Position numbers and translations under genes: made by a program
The notes under the pieces: generated by a model
The model's database searches: none
Seen by the model: only the letters and a program-made list of their open reading frames with translations
Told to the model about the DNA's origin: nothing
Shown here: positions 1-5,978 of the stretch, in pieces
Layout of the letters: each line of letters starts with the position of its first letter
How positions within the stretch are numbered: position 1 is the stretch's first letter
Assembly (NCBI GenBank): GCA_050694275.1
Contig: JBOGXF010000030.1
Location: 1 to 11,054, forward strand
Length of the DNA stretch: 11,054 nt
Direction: 5' to 3'
Source: JBOGXF01 sp050694275
Lineage (GTDB): Bacteria; Actinomycetota; CADDZG01; WHSQ01

Positions 1-894
1 TCCGGGTCGGGCAAGAGCACCCTGCTCCGCTGCGTTGCAGGACTGGAAGAGGTCGACGAGGGGCGGGTGCTTGTCGACGGTCGCGATGTCACTCGAGCGA
101 TGCCGGGGGAACGAGACGTCGCGATGGTGTTTCAGGAGCTAGCTCTGTATCCACACATCTCCGTGCGCGACAACATCAGCTTCGGTCTCAGAGCGCGCCG
201 GACCGGGCGTGAGGAGATCGACGAACGGATAACGCGCGTGACCGCCATGCTCGAGATCGAAGACATTCTCCATCGCAGACCGAACGAGTTGGCGGGCGGC
301 GAGAAGCAACGCGTGGCACTCGCCCGCGCCATCGTGCGCGAGCCGGCTGCGTTTCTGATGGACGAACCCCTTTCGAACCTCGACGCCGAGCTACGGATGC
401 ACGCGCGCGCAGATATCCGTGGGCTTCAGCGTGAGCTCGACACCACCACGATCTACGTCACCCATGACCAGGTCGAGGCGATGACGATGGGAGATCGAGT
501 CGCGGTCCTGCGCGCAGGCCGTCTGGAGCAGGTGGATCGGCCGATCCTTCTCTACGATCGTCCCGCTACGACTTTCGTTGCCGGCTTCTTGGGAAACCCG
601 CCGATGAACCTCTTTCCCGCAGACCTACTCGATTCCGGTCACGGCGCGACCACCCTTGGCGTTCGGCCGGAGAAGATCCGTCTCGTGACACCGGACCACG
701 CGTCTTTGTCGGGCCGAGTGCGAGCGGTCGAACCCATCGGGGGTGAATCGATCGTCCACGTCGATGTCCGTGATCAGCGCTTCTTCGTGCGGGTCGGGCG
801 CGACTCGGCGCCCTCTGAGGGAGAGGATGTCGGTCTGGACATCGGCGCGCCCGATGTCTATCGGTTCGACGACGCGGGACGAGCGCTCGGATGA
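1..894 (+). CDS. ABC transporter ATP-binding protein, MalK/UgpC-like (5' partial)
   Basis: Cytoplasmic ATPase that powers a sugar-type (CUT1) ABC importer. The reading frame is open from base 1 and enters at the Walker A loop (SGSGKST), so roughly the first 35-40 residues lie upstream; the GTG at base 67 is internal, not the start. The motifs follow in order: Q-loop (MVFQELALYPH), signature (LAGGEKQRVALARA), Walker B (FLMDEPLSNLD), D-loop and H-loop (YVTHDQ). A C-terminal extension of about 100 residues has the TOBE/OB character of MalK-type ATPases (GVRPEKIRL). The signature reads LAGGE where LSGGQ is usual, a tolerated variant. The TGA stop overlaps the permease ATG as ATGA, so translation is probably coupled. 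Family assignment is firm. The transported substrate cannot be read from the sequence; neighbouring oxidoreductases suggest a polyol, alcohol or sugar derivative. Confidence 0.95.
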   Translation, partial: SGSGKSTLLRCVAGLEEVDEGRVLVDGRDVTRAMPGERDVAMVFQELALYPHISVRDNISFGLRARRTGREEIDERITRVTAMLEIEDILHRRPNELAGGEKQRVALARAIVREPAAFLMDEPLSNLDAELRMHARADIRGLQRELDTTTIYVTHDQVEAMTMGDRVAVLRAGRLEQVDRPILLYDRPATTFVAGFLGNPPMNLFPADLLDSGHGATTLGVRPEKIRLVTPDHASLSGRVRAVEPIGGESIVHVDVRDQRFFVRVGRDSAPSEGEDVGLDIGAPDVYRFDDAGRALG

Positions 895-1754
895 GAACCA
901 TGCGCTCCGATTCAAGGATTCTCGCTTCTCCCTATCTCGTCGGGCTCGCCCTATTGATCGCGATTCCCGCCGTGGGAGCCATCGCGCTGGCGTTCTCGGA
1001 ATTCGCCGGACTCGATGATCCCAGCTTTACCGGTCTGGACAATTTCGTCCGACTGGTCGGCGACGACGCGTTCTGGCGGTCCCTCGGGAACTCTCTCGTG
1101 TACATCGCGATCGCGGTACCGCTGAGATTGGGCGCAGCGGTGGGTTTCGCCCTGCTGCTGCATCGTCGAGGGACGGGTCTGGGTGCCGCGCGCGTCGCCG
1201 CGTACCTTCCCACCGTCGTCCCCGATGTCGCCTACGCGCTGCTGTGGTTGTGGATCTTCAATCCGTTCTTCGGCCCCCTCAGCCTGGGGTTCTCGTCGAT
1301 CGGGCTCTCCTCGCCTGAGTGGCTAACCGATCCGTGGGCGGCTCGCGTCGGCATCGCCGTGATGGGTGCGTTTCAGATCGGCGAGGCGTTCGTGGTCGCG
1401 CTCGCGGCCCGTCGCGCCATCCCGCAGAGCCTCTACGAGGCCGCTGCGGTGGACGGCGCCCGCCCCTGGTTCACGCTCACTCGCCTGACCCTTCCGGTCA
1501 TGGCCCCGATCCTCGCTCTCCTGGTGCTGCGAGACGTCGTGTTCACGCTGCAGACGAACTTCGTGCCCGCCCTCGTGGTAACCGAAGGCGGGCCCCGCTA
1601 CGCGACGACCTACCTGCCTTTGTTCGTCTATGAGAACGCCTTTAGGTATTTCCGCTTTGGATACGCATCCGCCGTCACGCTGACCATGTTCTTGATCACC
1701 GCCGCGATCGTCTTCATCCAATTCCGCATGGCGCGCAGATGGAAGCTGCTGTAG
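891..1754 (+). CDS. ABC transporter permease, MalF/UgpA-type
   Basis: Inner-membrane channel subunit of the importer energised by the upstream ATPase. The 287-residue length fits the UgpA/MalF class. About six hydrophobic segments are visible, from residues 11-35 through 255-278. The cytoplasmic EAA loop that docks on the ATPase is present: EAAAVDGA at residues 183-190 followed by LTLPVMAP at 199-206. The region reading VVTEGGPRYATTYLPLFVYENAF is typical of the UgpA family. The ATG at 891 overlaps the ATPase stop. An in-frame ATG four codons in is a possible alternative start. CUT1 importers normally use two different permeases and a binding protein. Here the next gene is an oxidoreductase, so the partners are either upstream of the window, elsewhere, or lost. 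Confidence 0.94.
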   Translation: MRTMRSDSRILASPYLVGLALLIAIPAVGAIALAFSEFAGLDDPSFTGLDNFVRLVGDDAFWRSLGNSLVYIAIAVPLRLGAAVGFALLLHRRGTGLGAARVAAYLPTVVPDVAYALLWLWIFNPFFGPLSLGFSSIGLSSPEWLTDPWAARVGIAVMGAFQIGEAFVVALAARRAIPQSLYEAAAVDGARPWFTLTRLTLPVMAPILALLVLRDVVFTLQTNFVPALVVTEGGPRYATTYLPLFVYENAFRYFRFGYASAVTLTMFLITAAIVFIQFRMARRWKLL

Positions 1755-3803
1755 ATGAAGCTTGTTGCTTTTAGCCACCGCTCCGGTCGCAGGGCGCGAC
1801 GAGATCAAAGGGTGCTCGCCGCGCTCGGCGAAGCCATGCTCCCCGAGGGCCACGGCCTCCCTGGCCACGAGCTCACCGATCTCGCCCGTCGCATCGATGA
1901 GCGAACGGCGACGTGGGAGCCACAGACGCGAACCCGCGTCCGGTGGCTCTTGCGGGCGTGGGATTTGTCGCCCCTTTTATCGCGGCATCTCAAGCGGTTC
2001 ACATCGCTCGATCACAAGGAGCGTGCTCGCTGGGTCGCGCGCGGGTATCGGTCGCGGTGGGCTCTGCGTCGCAACCACGTCGTCGCCCTCAAGCAGCTTC
2101 TCTACTTCGAGTGGGCGTCGACGCCCGAGATCGAGGAGGCCCTCGGCTACGACTACCGGTGCCGAAAAGAGGAGCCAACGGGATCACCAGAGCCGGCCGA
2201 CTATCACCGATCGGGGAACGCGATCCGAAGCGGCGCGATCCCGTTGCGCCTGCTCGATCGGAGGTCTTTTGCCGACGTGCCTGATGCGGCCCTCGAGACG
2301 GTGGGGTGGCCCGAAATCGGCGACGGGCACAGGGAGCACGCCGATGTCGTGGTGATCGGATCCGGCGCCGGCGGGGCAGTCGTCGCCGCGACGCTCGCCG
2401 AGTCGGATCTCGACGTGGTCGTGCTCGAAGAGGGTTGCCGGGTCTCGGCCGAGGAGGATTTCACCGGGCCCCCGTGGCATCGTTTCCAGCGCTTCTGCCG
2501 CGACGACGGCATGACCGTCGCGCTCGGATCACCCCCGATCCCTTTGCCGCTCGGAAAGGTCGTCGGCGGCACGACCGTCGTCAACTCCGGGACGTGCTTT
2601 CGGGCTCCGGATCGCGTCCTGGCGCGCTGGCGCTCGGAGTTCGGGCTCGAAGGCCGGGGCCCGGACGAGATCGCGCCGTTCTACGAGTCCATCGAGGACT
2701 TCCTGAACGTTCGTCCGGTGCCGTGGGAGTTGCTCGGTCCCAACGGCGAAGCCGCTCACCGCGGCGCGGTCGCGCTGGGTCTCAGCGGTGGCCCGCTGTT
2801 GCGGAACATCACCGACTGCCACGGGTGCGGCCAGTGCGCGTTCGGCTGTCCCACCGGGGCCAAACAGGCGATGCACGTCTCCTATCTGCCGCGCGCCCAG
2901 AGGGCGGGGGCGCGTATCTACGAGCGCTGCCGCGTCGACCGAATCGTGACCGAAGGGAGCCGAGCGACCGGCGTCGAGGCGAGTCTCCTGTCCCTCGACG
3001 GTAGGCGCAGGGGTCGCCTTCGCGTCGATGCGGACCACGTCGTCGTGTGCGCCGGCGCGATCCATACCCCGGCCCTGTTGATTCGCAGCGAGATCCGAGA
3101 CCGCGCGGGCCAAACCGGACACAACCTCCGCATTCATCCCGCGACCGGCGTAGCGGCCCTGTTCGATCACGATCTGTACAACTGGAAGGGAACGCTCCAG
3201 AGTTACTACGTAGACACTCTGTTCGACACACACGACGTCATGCTCGAGGCGACGACCGCGACCCCGAGCCTCGGCGCGGGATCCGTCTCGGGAATCGGCG
3301 CCGACGCGATGGAGGCGCTCGCCGCCTTCAGGCGCGTCGCCACGCTCGGTTTGTACGTGTCGGATACATCGCGCGGTCGCGTCGTACCCCTTGTAAAGGG
3401 ACAGATCGCCATCACCTACCGGCTCAATCGTCTCGACGGCCACAGGCTTTCGGTGGGACTCGGTCTCGCGGCCGAGATCATGCTCGCGGCCGGAGCATCG
3501 AGCGTCCAGCTCGGCTTGCCGCGCCTCGACGAGGTGAGCTCTTCGGACGACCTCGAGTACCTGAGGGAGGGACACGTTCCCCGGAGCCACCTGAAGCTGA
3601 CCGCTTTCCATCCCATGGGAACCGTCCGGATGGGGGCCGATGGGGATCGGTCGGTCGTCGATCCCAAAGGACGGCATCATCAGGTGGCGGGGCTCTGGGT
3701 GGGCGACGCGAGTACGTTTCCCACGTGTGTGGCGGTCAACCCACAGATGACGATCATGGCATTCGCCGAGCAGACGGCCGGTTATCTCCTAGAGGAGGCG
3801 TGA
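1755..3803 (+). CDS. GMC-family FAD-dependent oxidoreductase (long-chain alcohol oxidase/choline dehydrogenase-like)
   Basis: Probable flavoprotein that oxidises an alcohol to an aldehyde or ketone. It has 682 residues, longer than the ~530-560 of minimal GMC enzymes because of an N-terminal region of about 190 residues that is mostly helical in appearance (core LAALGEAMLPEG near residue 21), as in FAO-type alcohol oxidases. The FAD dinucleotide fold is DVVVIGSGAGGAVVA around residues 197-211, the GMC signature KVVGGTTVVNSG at 268-279, and the active-site pair is His619 in HPMGT and Asn662 in NPQMT. Four cysteines (355, 358, 361, 365) form CxxCxxCxxxC ahead of a conserved PTGAKQ stretch. The ATG directly abuts the permease TAG with no good ribosome-binding site, so translation probably depends on coupling. 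Family assignment is firm; substrate and electron acceptor are unknown. Confidence 0.92.
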   Translation: MKLVAFSHRSGRRARRDQRVLAALGEAMLPEGHGLPGHELTDLARRIDERTATWEPQTRTRVRWLLRAWDLSPLLSRHLKRFTSLDHKERARWVARGYRSRWALRRNHVVALKQLLYFEWASTPEIEEALGYDYRCRKEEPTGSPEPADYHRSGNAIRSGAIPLRLLDRRSFADVPDAALETVGWPEIGDGHREHADVVVIGSGAGGAVVAATLAESDLDVVVLEEGCRVSAEEDFTGPPWHRFQRFCRDDGMTVALGSPPIPLPLGKVVGGTTVVNSGTCFRAPDRVLARWRSEFGLEGRGPDEIAPFYESIEDFLNVRPVPWELLGPNGEAAHRGAVALGLSGGPLLRNITDCHGCGQCAFGCPTGAKQAMHVSYLPRAQRAGARIYERCRVDRIVTEGSRATGVEASLLSLDGRRRGRLRVDADHVVVCAGAIHTPALLIRSEIRDRAGQTGHNLRIHPATGVAALFDHDLYNWKGTLQSYYVDTLFDTHDVMLEATTATPSLGAGSVSGIGADAMEALAAFRRVATLGLYVSDTSRGRVVPLVKGQIAITYRLNRLDGHRLSVGLGLAAEIMLAAGASSVQLGLPRLDEVSSSDDLEYLREGHVPRSHLKLTAFHPMGTVRMGADGDRSVVDPKGRHHQVAGLWVGDASTFPTCVAVNPQMTIMAFAEQTAGYLLEEA

Positions 3804-4612
3804 TGGAACTTTCGAACACAACAGGGATCGTGACCGGCGCGTCGCGCGGCATCGGCGTCTTCATCGCCGAGGCGCTGGCGGACAAGGGCGTGAGTCTCGC
3901 TCTCGCGGCGCGCAGCGCCGACGATCTTGCACACACGGCAGAACGGATCACGGGTCGAGGGATCAAGGCGATCGCGATCCCGACCGACGTCACCAAGCGA
4001 GAGGACCTCGAGAGTCTCGTCGAGCGGACGACTCGGGAGCTGGGTCCGGTCGACCTGCTGATCAACAACGCGGGCGTCGAGATGGTCGGTTACTTCGAGC
4101 GGCTCGATCCGGATGGAATCGAGCGAGCGATCCACGTCAACCTCACCTCACTCATCTTCCTGACTCGACTAGTGGTTCCGAGCATGATCGAGCGAGGGCG
4201 GGGGCACGTTTGCAACATCGCGTCGGCCGCCGGCAAGGCGGCGCGTCCGTACGGGTCGGTCTACTCCGCTACCAAGCACGGGGTTGTCGGCTTCTCCTGG
4301 TCGCTCAGGGCCGAGCTCGGCACGAGTGGCGTCGAGGTATCGGTCGTGTGCCCGAGCTATGTCTCCGATGTCGGCATGTTCGCGCGCAGGGACGCCGGCA
4401 AGCCTCCCCGAGCGCTTGCCACCTGCACTCCGGAAGAGGTCGCACGCCAGGTCGTCAAGAGCATCGAAACGAATCGCGCCGAGGTTGTGGTGGGCTCGCC
4501 GATCGTCAGGCTCTCCGACGTCGTTCATGCCTTGTCGCCGGATCTCGCAATCTCCATCGGCAAGCGCGGTCCCTATCGCTTCCTGAAGAGGGAGGCGACC
4601 GGTTCCGAGTGA
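3803..4612 (+). CDS. Short-chain dehydrogenase/reductase (SDR), classical type
   Basis: NAD(P)-dependent oxidoreductase of 269 residues, a normal length for the classical SDR family. The cofactor motif TGASRGIG is at residues 11-18 and NNAG at 88-91. The catalytic residues are Asn113, Ser141, Tyr154 and Lys158 (YxxxK), with the usual 13-residue Ser-Tyr spacing. The ATG shares its A with the GMC stop codon (TGATG) and follows a strong ribosome-binding site, GAGGAGG at 3792-3798. The same frame is open far upstream, but that part is a shadow of the GMC gene. Lying directly behind an alcohol-oxidising flavoenzyme, it probably acts on the same compound or its product, which is inference. The C-terminal 40 residues are less typical and could shape a hydrophobic substrate pocket. 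Confidence 0.93.
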   Translation: MELSNTTGIVTGASRGIGVFIAEALADKGVSLALAARSADDLAHTAERITGRGIKAIAIPTDVTKREDLESLVERTTRELGPVDLLINNAGVEMVGYFERLDPDGIERAIHVNLTSLIFLTRLVVPSMIERGRGHVCNIASAAGKAARPYGSVYSATKHGVVGFSWSLRAELGTSGVEVSVVCPSYVSDVGMFARRDAGKPPRALATCTPEEVARQVVKSIETNRAEVVVGSPIVRLSDVVHALSPDLAISIGKRGPYRFLKREATGSE

Positions 4613-5043
4613 AGCGAATCGCCGCTTTGTTCTTGGCGGGCGCCGTGGCTCTCGTCGGGTGCTCGGGCGGGTCGGACATCACGACGGACAACGGGATCCC
4701 GTCGGACTGCGGCCTCCCGACCCCGAGCCCGGGCCTGCGCACCCGGCTCGTGCCCGCGTATTTCGTCCTCGAGGGGGCCGAGATAGCCATGGTTCAGCGG
4801 CGCCGGGGCGGGTACGTGGCGGCGATCAACCTCCCGTACTCGGTGACCCCGGCGCTGGGCCGTTACCGCGAGGTACTGGGCGAACAGGGCTACGAGGAGC
4901 TCGGCATCGACAACGAGGGTTTCGAGGCCGAGGTCTTCTTCAGAAGCGGCAAGCAGATCGGGCAGATCCAGATCCGGCAGTCCATCTGCGAGGACGCGAC
5001 GGTCGCGTTCGTCAACGTCGTCTCCAGAGAAACGATGAGGTGA
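4609..5043 (+). CDS. Small secreted lipoprotein of unknown function
   Basis: Predicted lipoprotein of 144 residues beginning with GTG, which overlaps the SDR stop as GTGA. Earlier codons in this frame lie inside the SDR gene and are not used. The N-terminus is a lipoprotein signal: VKR, a hydrophobic stretch (IAALFLAGAVAL), then lipobox LVGC with the lipidated cysteine at residue 18. The mature part starts with a Gly/Ser/Asp-rich linker and then a compact mixed domain with short predicted strands. It has only two further cysteines (34 and 127), one near each end, so a single disulfide is possible. I recognise no named family. It sits last in the importer/oxidoreductase operon, but at about 126 mature residues it is too small to be the transporter's binding protein. 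Confidence 0.85.
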   Translation: MKRIAALFLAGAVALVGCSGGSDITTDNGIPSDCGLPTPSPGLRTRLVPAYFVLEGAEIAMVQRRRGGYVAAINLPYSVTPALGRYREVLGEQGYEELGIDNEGFEAEVFFRSGKQIGQIQIRQSICEDATVAFVNVVSRETMR

Positions 5044-5078
5044 ACGGGCACCCGTCGGTGGGCGACGCGATACGCCGG

Positions 5079-5084
5079 TATTAT
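5079..5084 (+). promoter_or_regulatory. Candidate -10 element upstream of fdxA
   Basis: TATTAT lies 54 bases before the fdxA ATG, in a 95-base gap after the lipoprotein operon. It would give an untranslated leader of about 48 bases. No convincing -35 hexamer sits 16-18 bases upstream, which is common in high-GC actinobacterial promoters but leaves this call weak. Confidence 0.3.
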
Positions 5085-5123
5085 GGCGCGTGGTCGCGGC
5101 CGAGCGACAAGCTGCAGCTATCT

Positions 5124-5130
5124 AGGAGGA
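5124..5130 (+). promoter_or_regulatory. Strong ribosome-binding site of fdxA
   Basis: AGGAGGA is a full anti-Shine-Dalgarno match, eight bases before the ATG at 5139. It fixes the ferredoxin start and predicts high translation, in contrast to the coupled starts of the preceding operon. Confidence 0.85.
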
Positions 5131-5138
5131 AGATCCGC

Positions 5139-5441
5139 ATGACGTACGTCATCGCCGAGCCCTGTATCGGCGTCAAGGACAGAGCGTGCGTCGACGAGTG
5201 CCCGGTCGACTGCATCTACGAGGGCGAGGACCAGCTCTACATCCACCCCGAGGAGTGCGTGGACTGCGACGCGTGCTTGCCGGCCTGCCCGGTCGACGCC
5301 ATCTACCCCGAGGACAGCGTGCCGAGCGAATGGCAGGAGTACACGCCCAAGCAGGCCCAGTGGTTCGAGGACAACCCCGAGGCGTCCGGGGGGGCCATGG
5401 AGAGCCCCTTCGCCCCGGCCGAGGAGCGCGGCGAAGGCTAG
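5139..5441 (+). CDS. fdxA: 7Fe ferredoxin, FdxA type (3Fe-4S/4Fe-4S)
   Basis: Small soluble electron carrier of 100 residues. The N-terminal MTYVIAEPC is characteristic of actinobacterial FdxA. By analogy with Azotobacter FdI numbering, Cys9, Cys17 and Cys50 would hold the 3Fe-4S cluster, Cys21, Cys40, Cys43 and Cys46 the 4Fe-4S cluster, and Cys25 would be the free cysteine of this family. The C-terminal 45 residues are acidic and Pro/Gln/Glu-rich with no further cysteines, as usual for the family. It has its own strong ribosome-binding site. The TAG stop lies inside the left target duplication of the miniature element that follows. With korA and korB downstream, it is the likely electron partner of the 2-oxoglutarate:ferredoxin oxidoreductase; that pairing is inference from context. 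Confidence 0.95.
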   Translation: MTYVIAEPCIGVKDRACVDECPVDCIYEGEDQLYIHPEECVDCDACLPACPVDAIYPEDSVPSEWQEYTPKQAQWFEDNPEASGGAMESPFAPAEERGEG

Positions 5442-5442
5442 G
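5438..5442. repeat. Left target-site duplication CTAGG
   Basis: CTAGG directly before the left inverted repeat is repeated exactly at 5603-5607 after the right inverted repeat. It contains the fdxA stop codon TAG (5439-5441), so the insertion left the ferredoxin reading frame intact. Confidence 0.65.
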
Positions 5443-5454
5443 TGCCCCGTCAGG
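5443..5454 (+). repeat. Left terminal inverted repeat (12 bp, perfect)
   Basis: TGCCCCGTCAGG, an exact reverse complement of 5591-5602. One further outward base pair (G5442/C5603) also matches but is better assigned to the target duplication. Confidence 0.85.
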
Positions 5455-5510
5455 CAACGTCCACCGCGTTCAGCGGGCGAAAAGACTGCACCATGCTGCG
5501 TTCTCGGTCG

Positions 5511-5534
5511 CCCCGATACTCCCCGGTATCGGGG
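5511..5534. repeat. Central perfect hairpin of the miniature element
   Basis: CCCCGATAC (5511-5519) pairs exactly with GTATCGGGG (5526-5534) around the six-base loop TCCCCG. It lies close to the midpoint of the 160-bp element and closes its long imperfect stem. No T-run follows, so it is not a classical intrinsic terminator. Confidence 0.8.
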
Positions 5535-5590
5535 CTCCCTGCGGCCTTGCCTGGCTTGCTTTTCGCGCCGCTGAAACATCGCCAACGTCA

Positions 5591-5602
5591 CCTGACGGGG
5601 CA
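5591..5602 (-). repeat. Right terminal inverted repeat (12 bp, perfect)
   Basis: CCTGACGGGGCA, the exact reverse complement of the left end at 5443-5454. Confidence 0.85.
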
Positions 5603-5607
5603 CTAGG
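5603..5607. repeat. Right target-site duplication CTAGG
   Basis: Exact copy of CTAGG at 5438-5442, immediately outside the right inverted repeat. A reading with element ends one base further out would leave only a 3-bp TAG duplication. Confidence 0.65.
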
Positions 5608-5614
5608 TGTCCCG

Positions 5615-5827
5615 GTGGCAGAGCCCCCGGGGGACTGGAAGCCCCTGCTCGGACGGAAGGTCTCGGTTCGCTATCGGCTGCGAGAGGACCCCGAGCATCC
5701 CTTCTCGGAAGCGATCGGAATCGTTCAGTCCGTTGACGGAAAACGCATCGAGATCATCAACCGGCGCGGCGAGATCGCGGCGATAGACACCGCCGACGTG
5801 CTCGCGGCGAAGATCTTTCCGGCGTGA
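5615..5827 (+). CDS. Orphan small beta-rich (SH3-like) domain protein
   Basis: Protein of 70 residues. The only plausible in-frame start is the GTG at 5615; the frame stays open upstream only through the miniature element and a shadow of fdxA. The sequence alternates short strand-like segments (KVSVRYRL, EAIGIVQSV, RIEIINRRG, IAAIDTADVLAAKIF). The LLGRKVSVRYRL ... RRGEIAAIDTADVLAAK pattern resembles the small SH3-like domain found at the N-terminus of actinobacterial GNAT acetyltransferases of the Rv0428c type, but no acetyltransferase domain follows. That similarity is from memory and unverified. There is no good ribosome-binding site, and the miniature element ends 12 bases before the start. 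Without that element the gene would lie directly behind fdxA, which suggests it was once coupled to the ferredoxin. Confidence 0.7.
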   Translation: MAEPPGDWKPLLGRKVSVRYRLREDPEHPFSEAIGIVQSVDGKRIEIINRRGEIAAIDTADVLAAKIFPA

Positions 5828-5889
5828 TCGTCCTCGCCACCGACCGGAAACCGGAGCTCGAATTGCGCCGCTTTACCAGGGATTTTTCG

Positions 5890-5918
5890 TTCAGGAAGCC
5901 GACACGCGCTGCTAAGAT
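5890..5918 (+). promoter_or_regulatory. Candidate promoter of korAB with extended -10
   Basis: TAAGAT at 5913-5918 is preceded by TGC (5910-5912), an extended -10 (TGn-TAAGAT). Seventeen bases upstream lies TTCAGG (5890-5895) as a weak -35. Transcription would begin near 5925, giving a leader of about 54 bases before the korA ATG. It lies in the 151-base gap after the orphan small gene, so korAB can be expressed separately from fdxA. Confidence 0.45.
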
Positions 5919-5958
5919 GCAGGTAACGAAAGATTCACACCAACCGCCCGAACGGGCT

Positions 5959-5965
5959 GGGAGGA
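5959..5965 (+). promoter_or_regulatory. Ribosome-binding site of korA
   Basis: GGGAGGA precedes the korA ATG by 13 bases, somewhat longer than usual. No nearer in-frame start competes, so the start at 5979 stands. Confidence 0.55.
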
Positions 5966-5978
5966 ATCGGAACCCGCG

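Larger units (their letters stand above)
5443..5602. mobile_element. 160-bp MITE-like non-autonomous element with terminal inverted repeats
   Basis: The element begins TGCCCCGTCAGG and ends with its exact reverse complement CCTGACGGGGCA. The arms remain related inward to about 5484 on the left and 5559 on the right, with TTCAGCGG and GCGAAAAG in the left arm matched by CCGCTGAA and CTTTTCGC in the right; over about 44 aligned positions roughly three quarters match. The body is an imperfect palindrome closed by a perfect 9-bp hairpin in the centre. Flanking CTAGG copies fit a 5-bp target duplication. No credible coding sequence lies inside, so movement would need a transposase supplied elsewhere. 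Removing the element with one CTAGG copy would place the next gene's GTG about nine bases after the fdxA stop. The parent transposon family cannot be told from the ends; 5-bp duplications occur in Tn3-like and other families. An attenuator-like hairpin role is possible. Confidence 0.65.

Noticed and set aside
67..894. GTG at base 67 as the start of the ABC ATPase
   Set aside because: The frame is open from base 1 and contains the Walker A loop upstream of this GTG, so it is internal.
2529..3680. 383-codon minus-strand frame
   Set aside because: It is antisense to the well-supported GMC gene, and its product shows no recognisable domain; long antisense frames are expected at this GC content.
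3047..3802. Long upstream extension of the SDR reading frame
   Set aside because: It is Arg/Pro/Ser-rich and lies wholly within the GMC gene in another frame. The SDR fold starts right after the ATG at 3803, which has a strong ribosome-binding site.
5511..5534. Intrinsic terminator for fdxA
   Set aside because: The hairpin is perfect but is followed by GCTCCCTGCGG, not a T-run, and is better explained as the centre of the palindromic element. A weak termination effect cannot be excluded.
5118..5603. 161-codon minus-strand frame across fdxA and the miniature element
   Set aside because: Low-complexity composition, antisense to fdxA, with its start inside the right inverted repeat; a shadow.
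5186..5614. Upstream extension of the small SH3-like protein through the element
   Set aside because: It runs through the mobile element and antisense-quality sequence over fdxA. The conserved-looking part starts only after the GTG at 5615.
5946..5957. Short inverted repeat GCCCG-AA-CGGGC before korA
   Set aside because: A five-base stem with a two-base loop is too tight to be a convincing regulatory hairpin.
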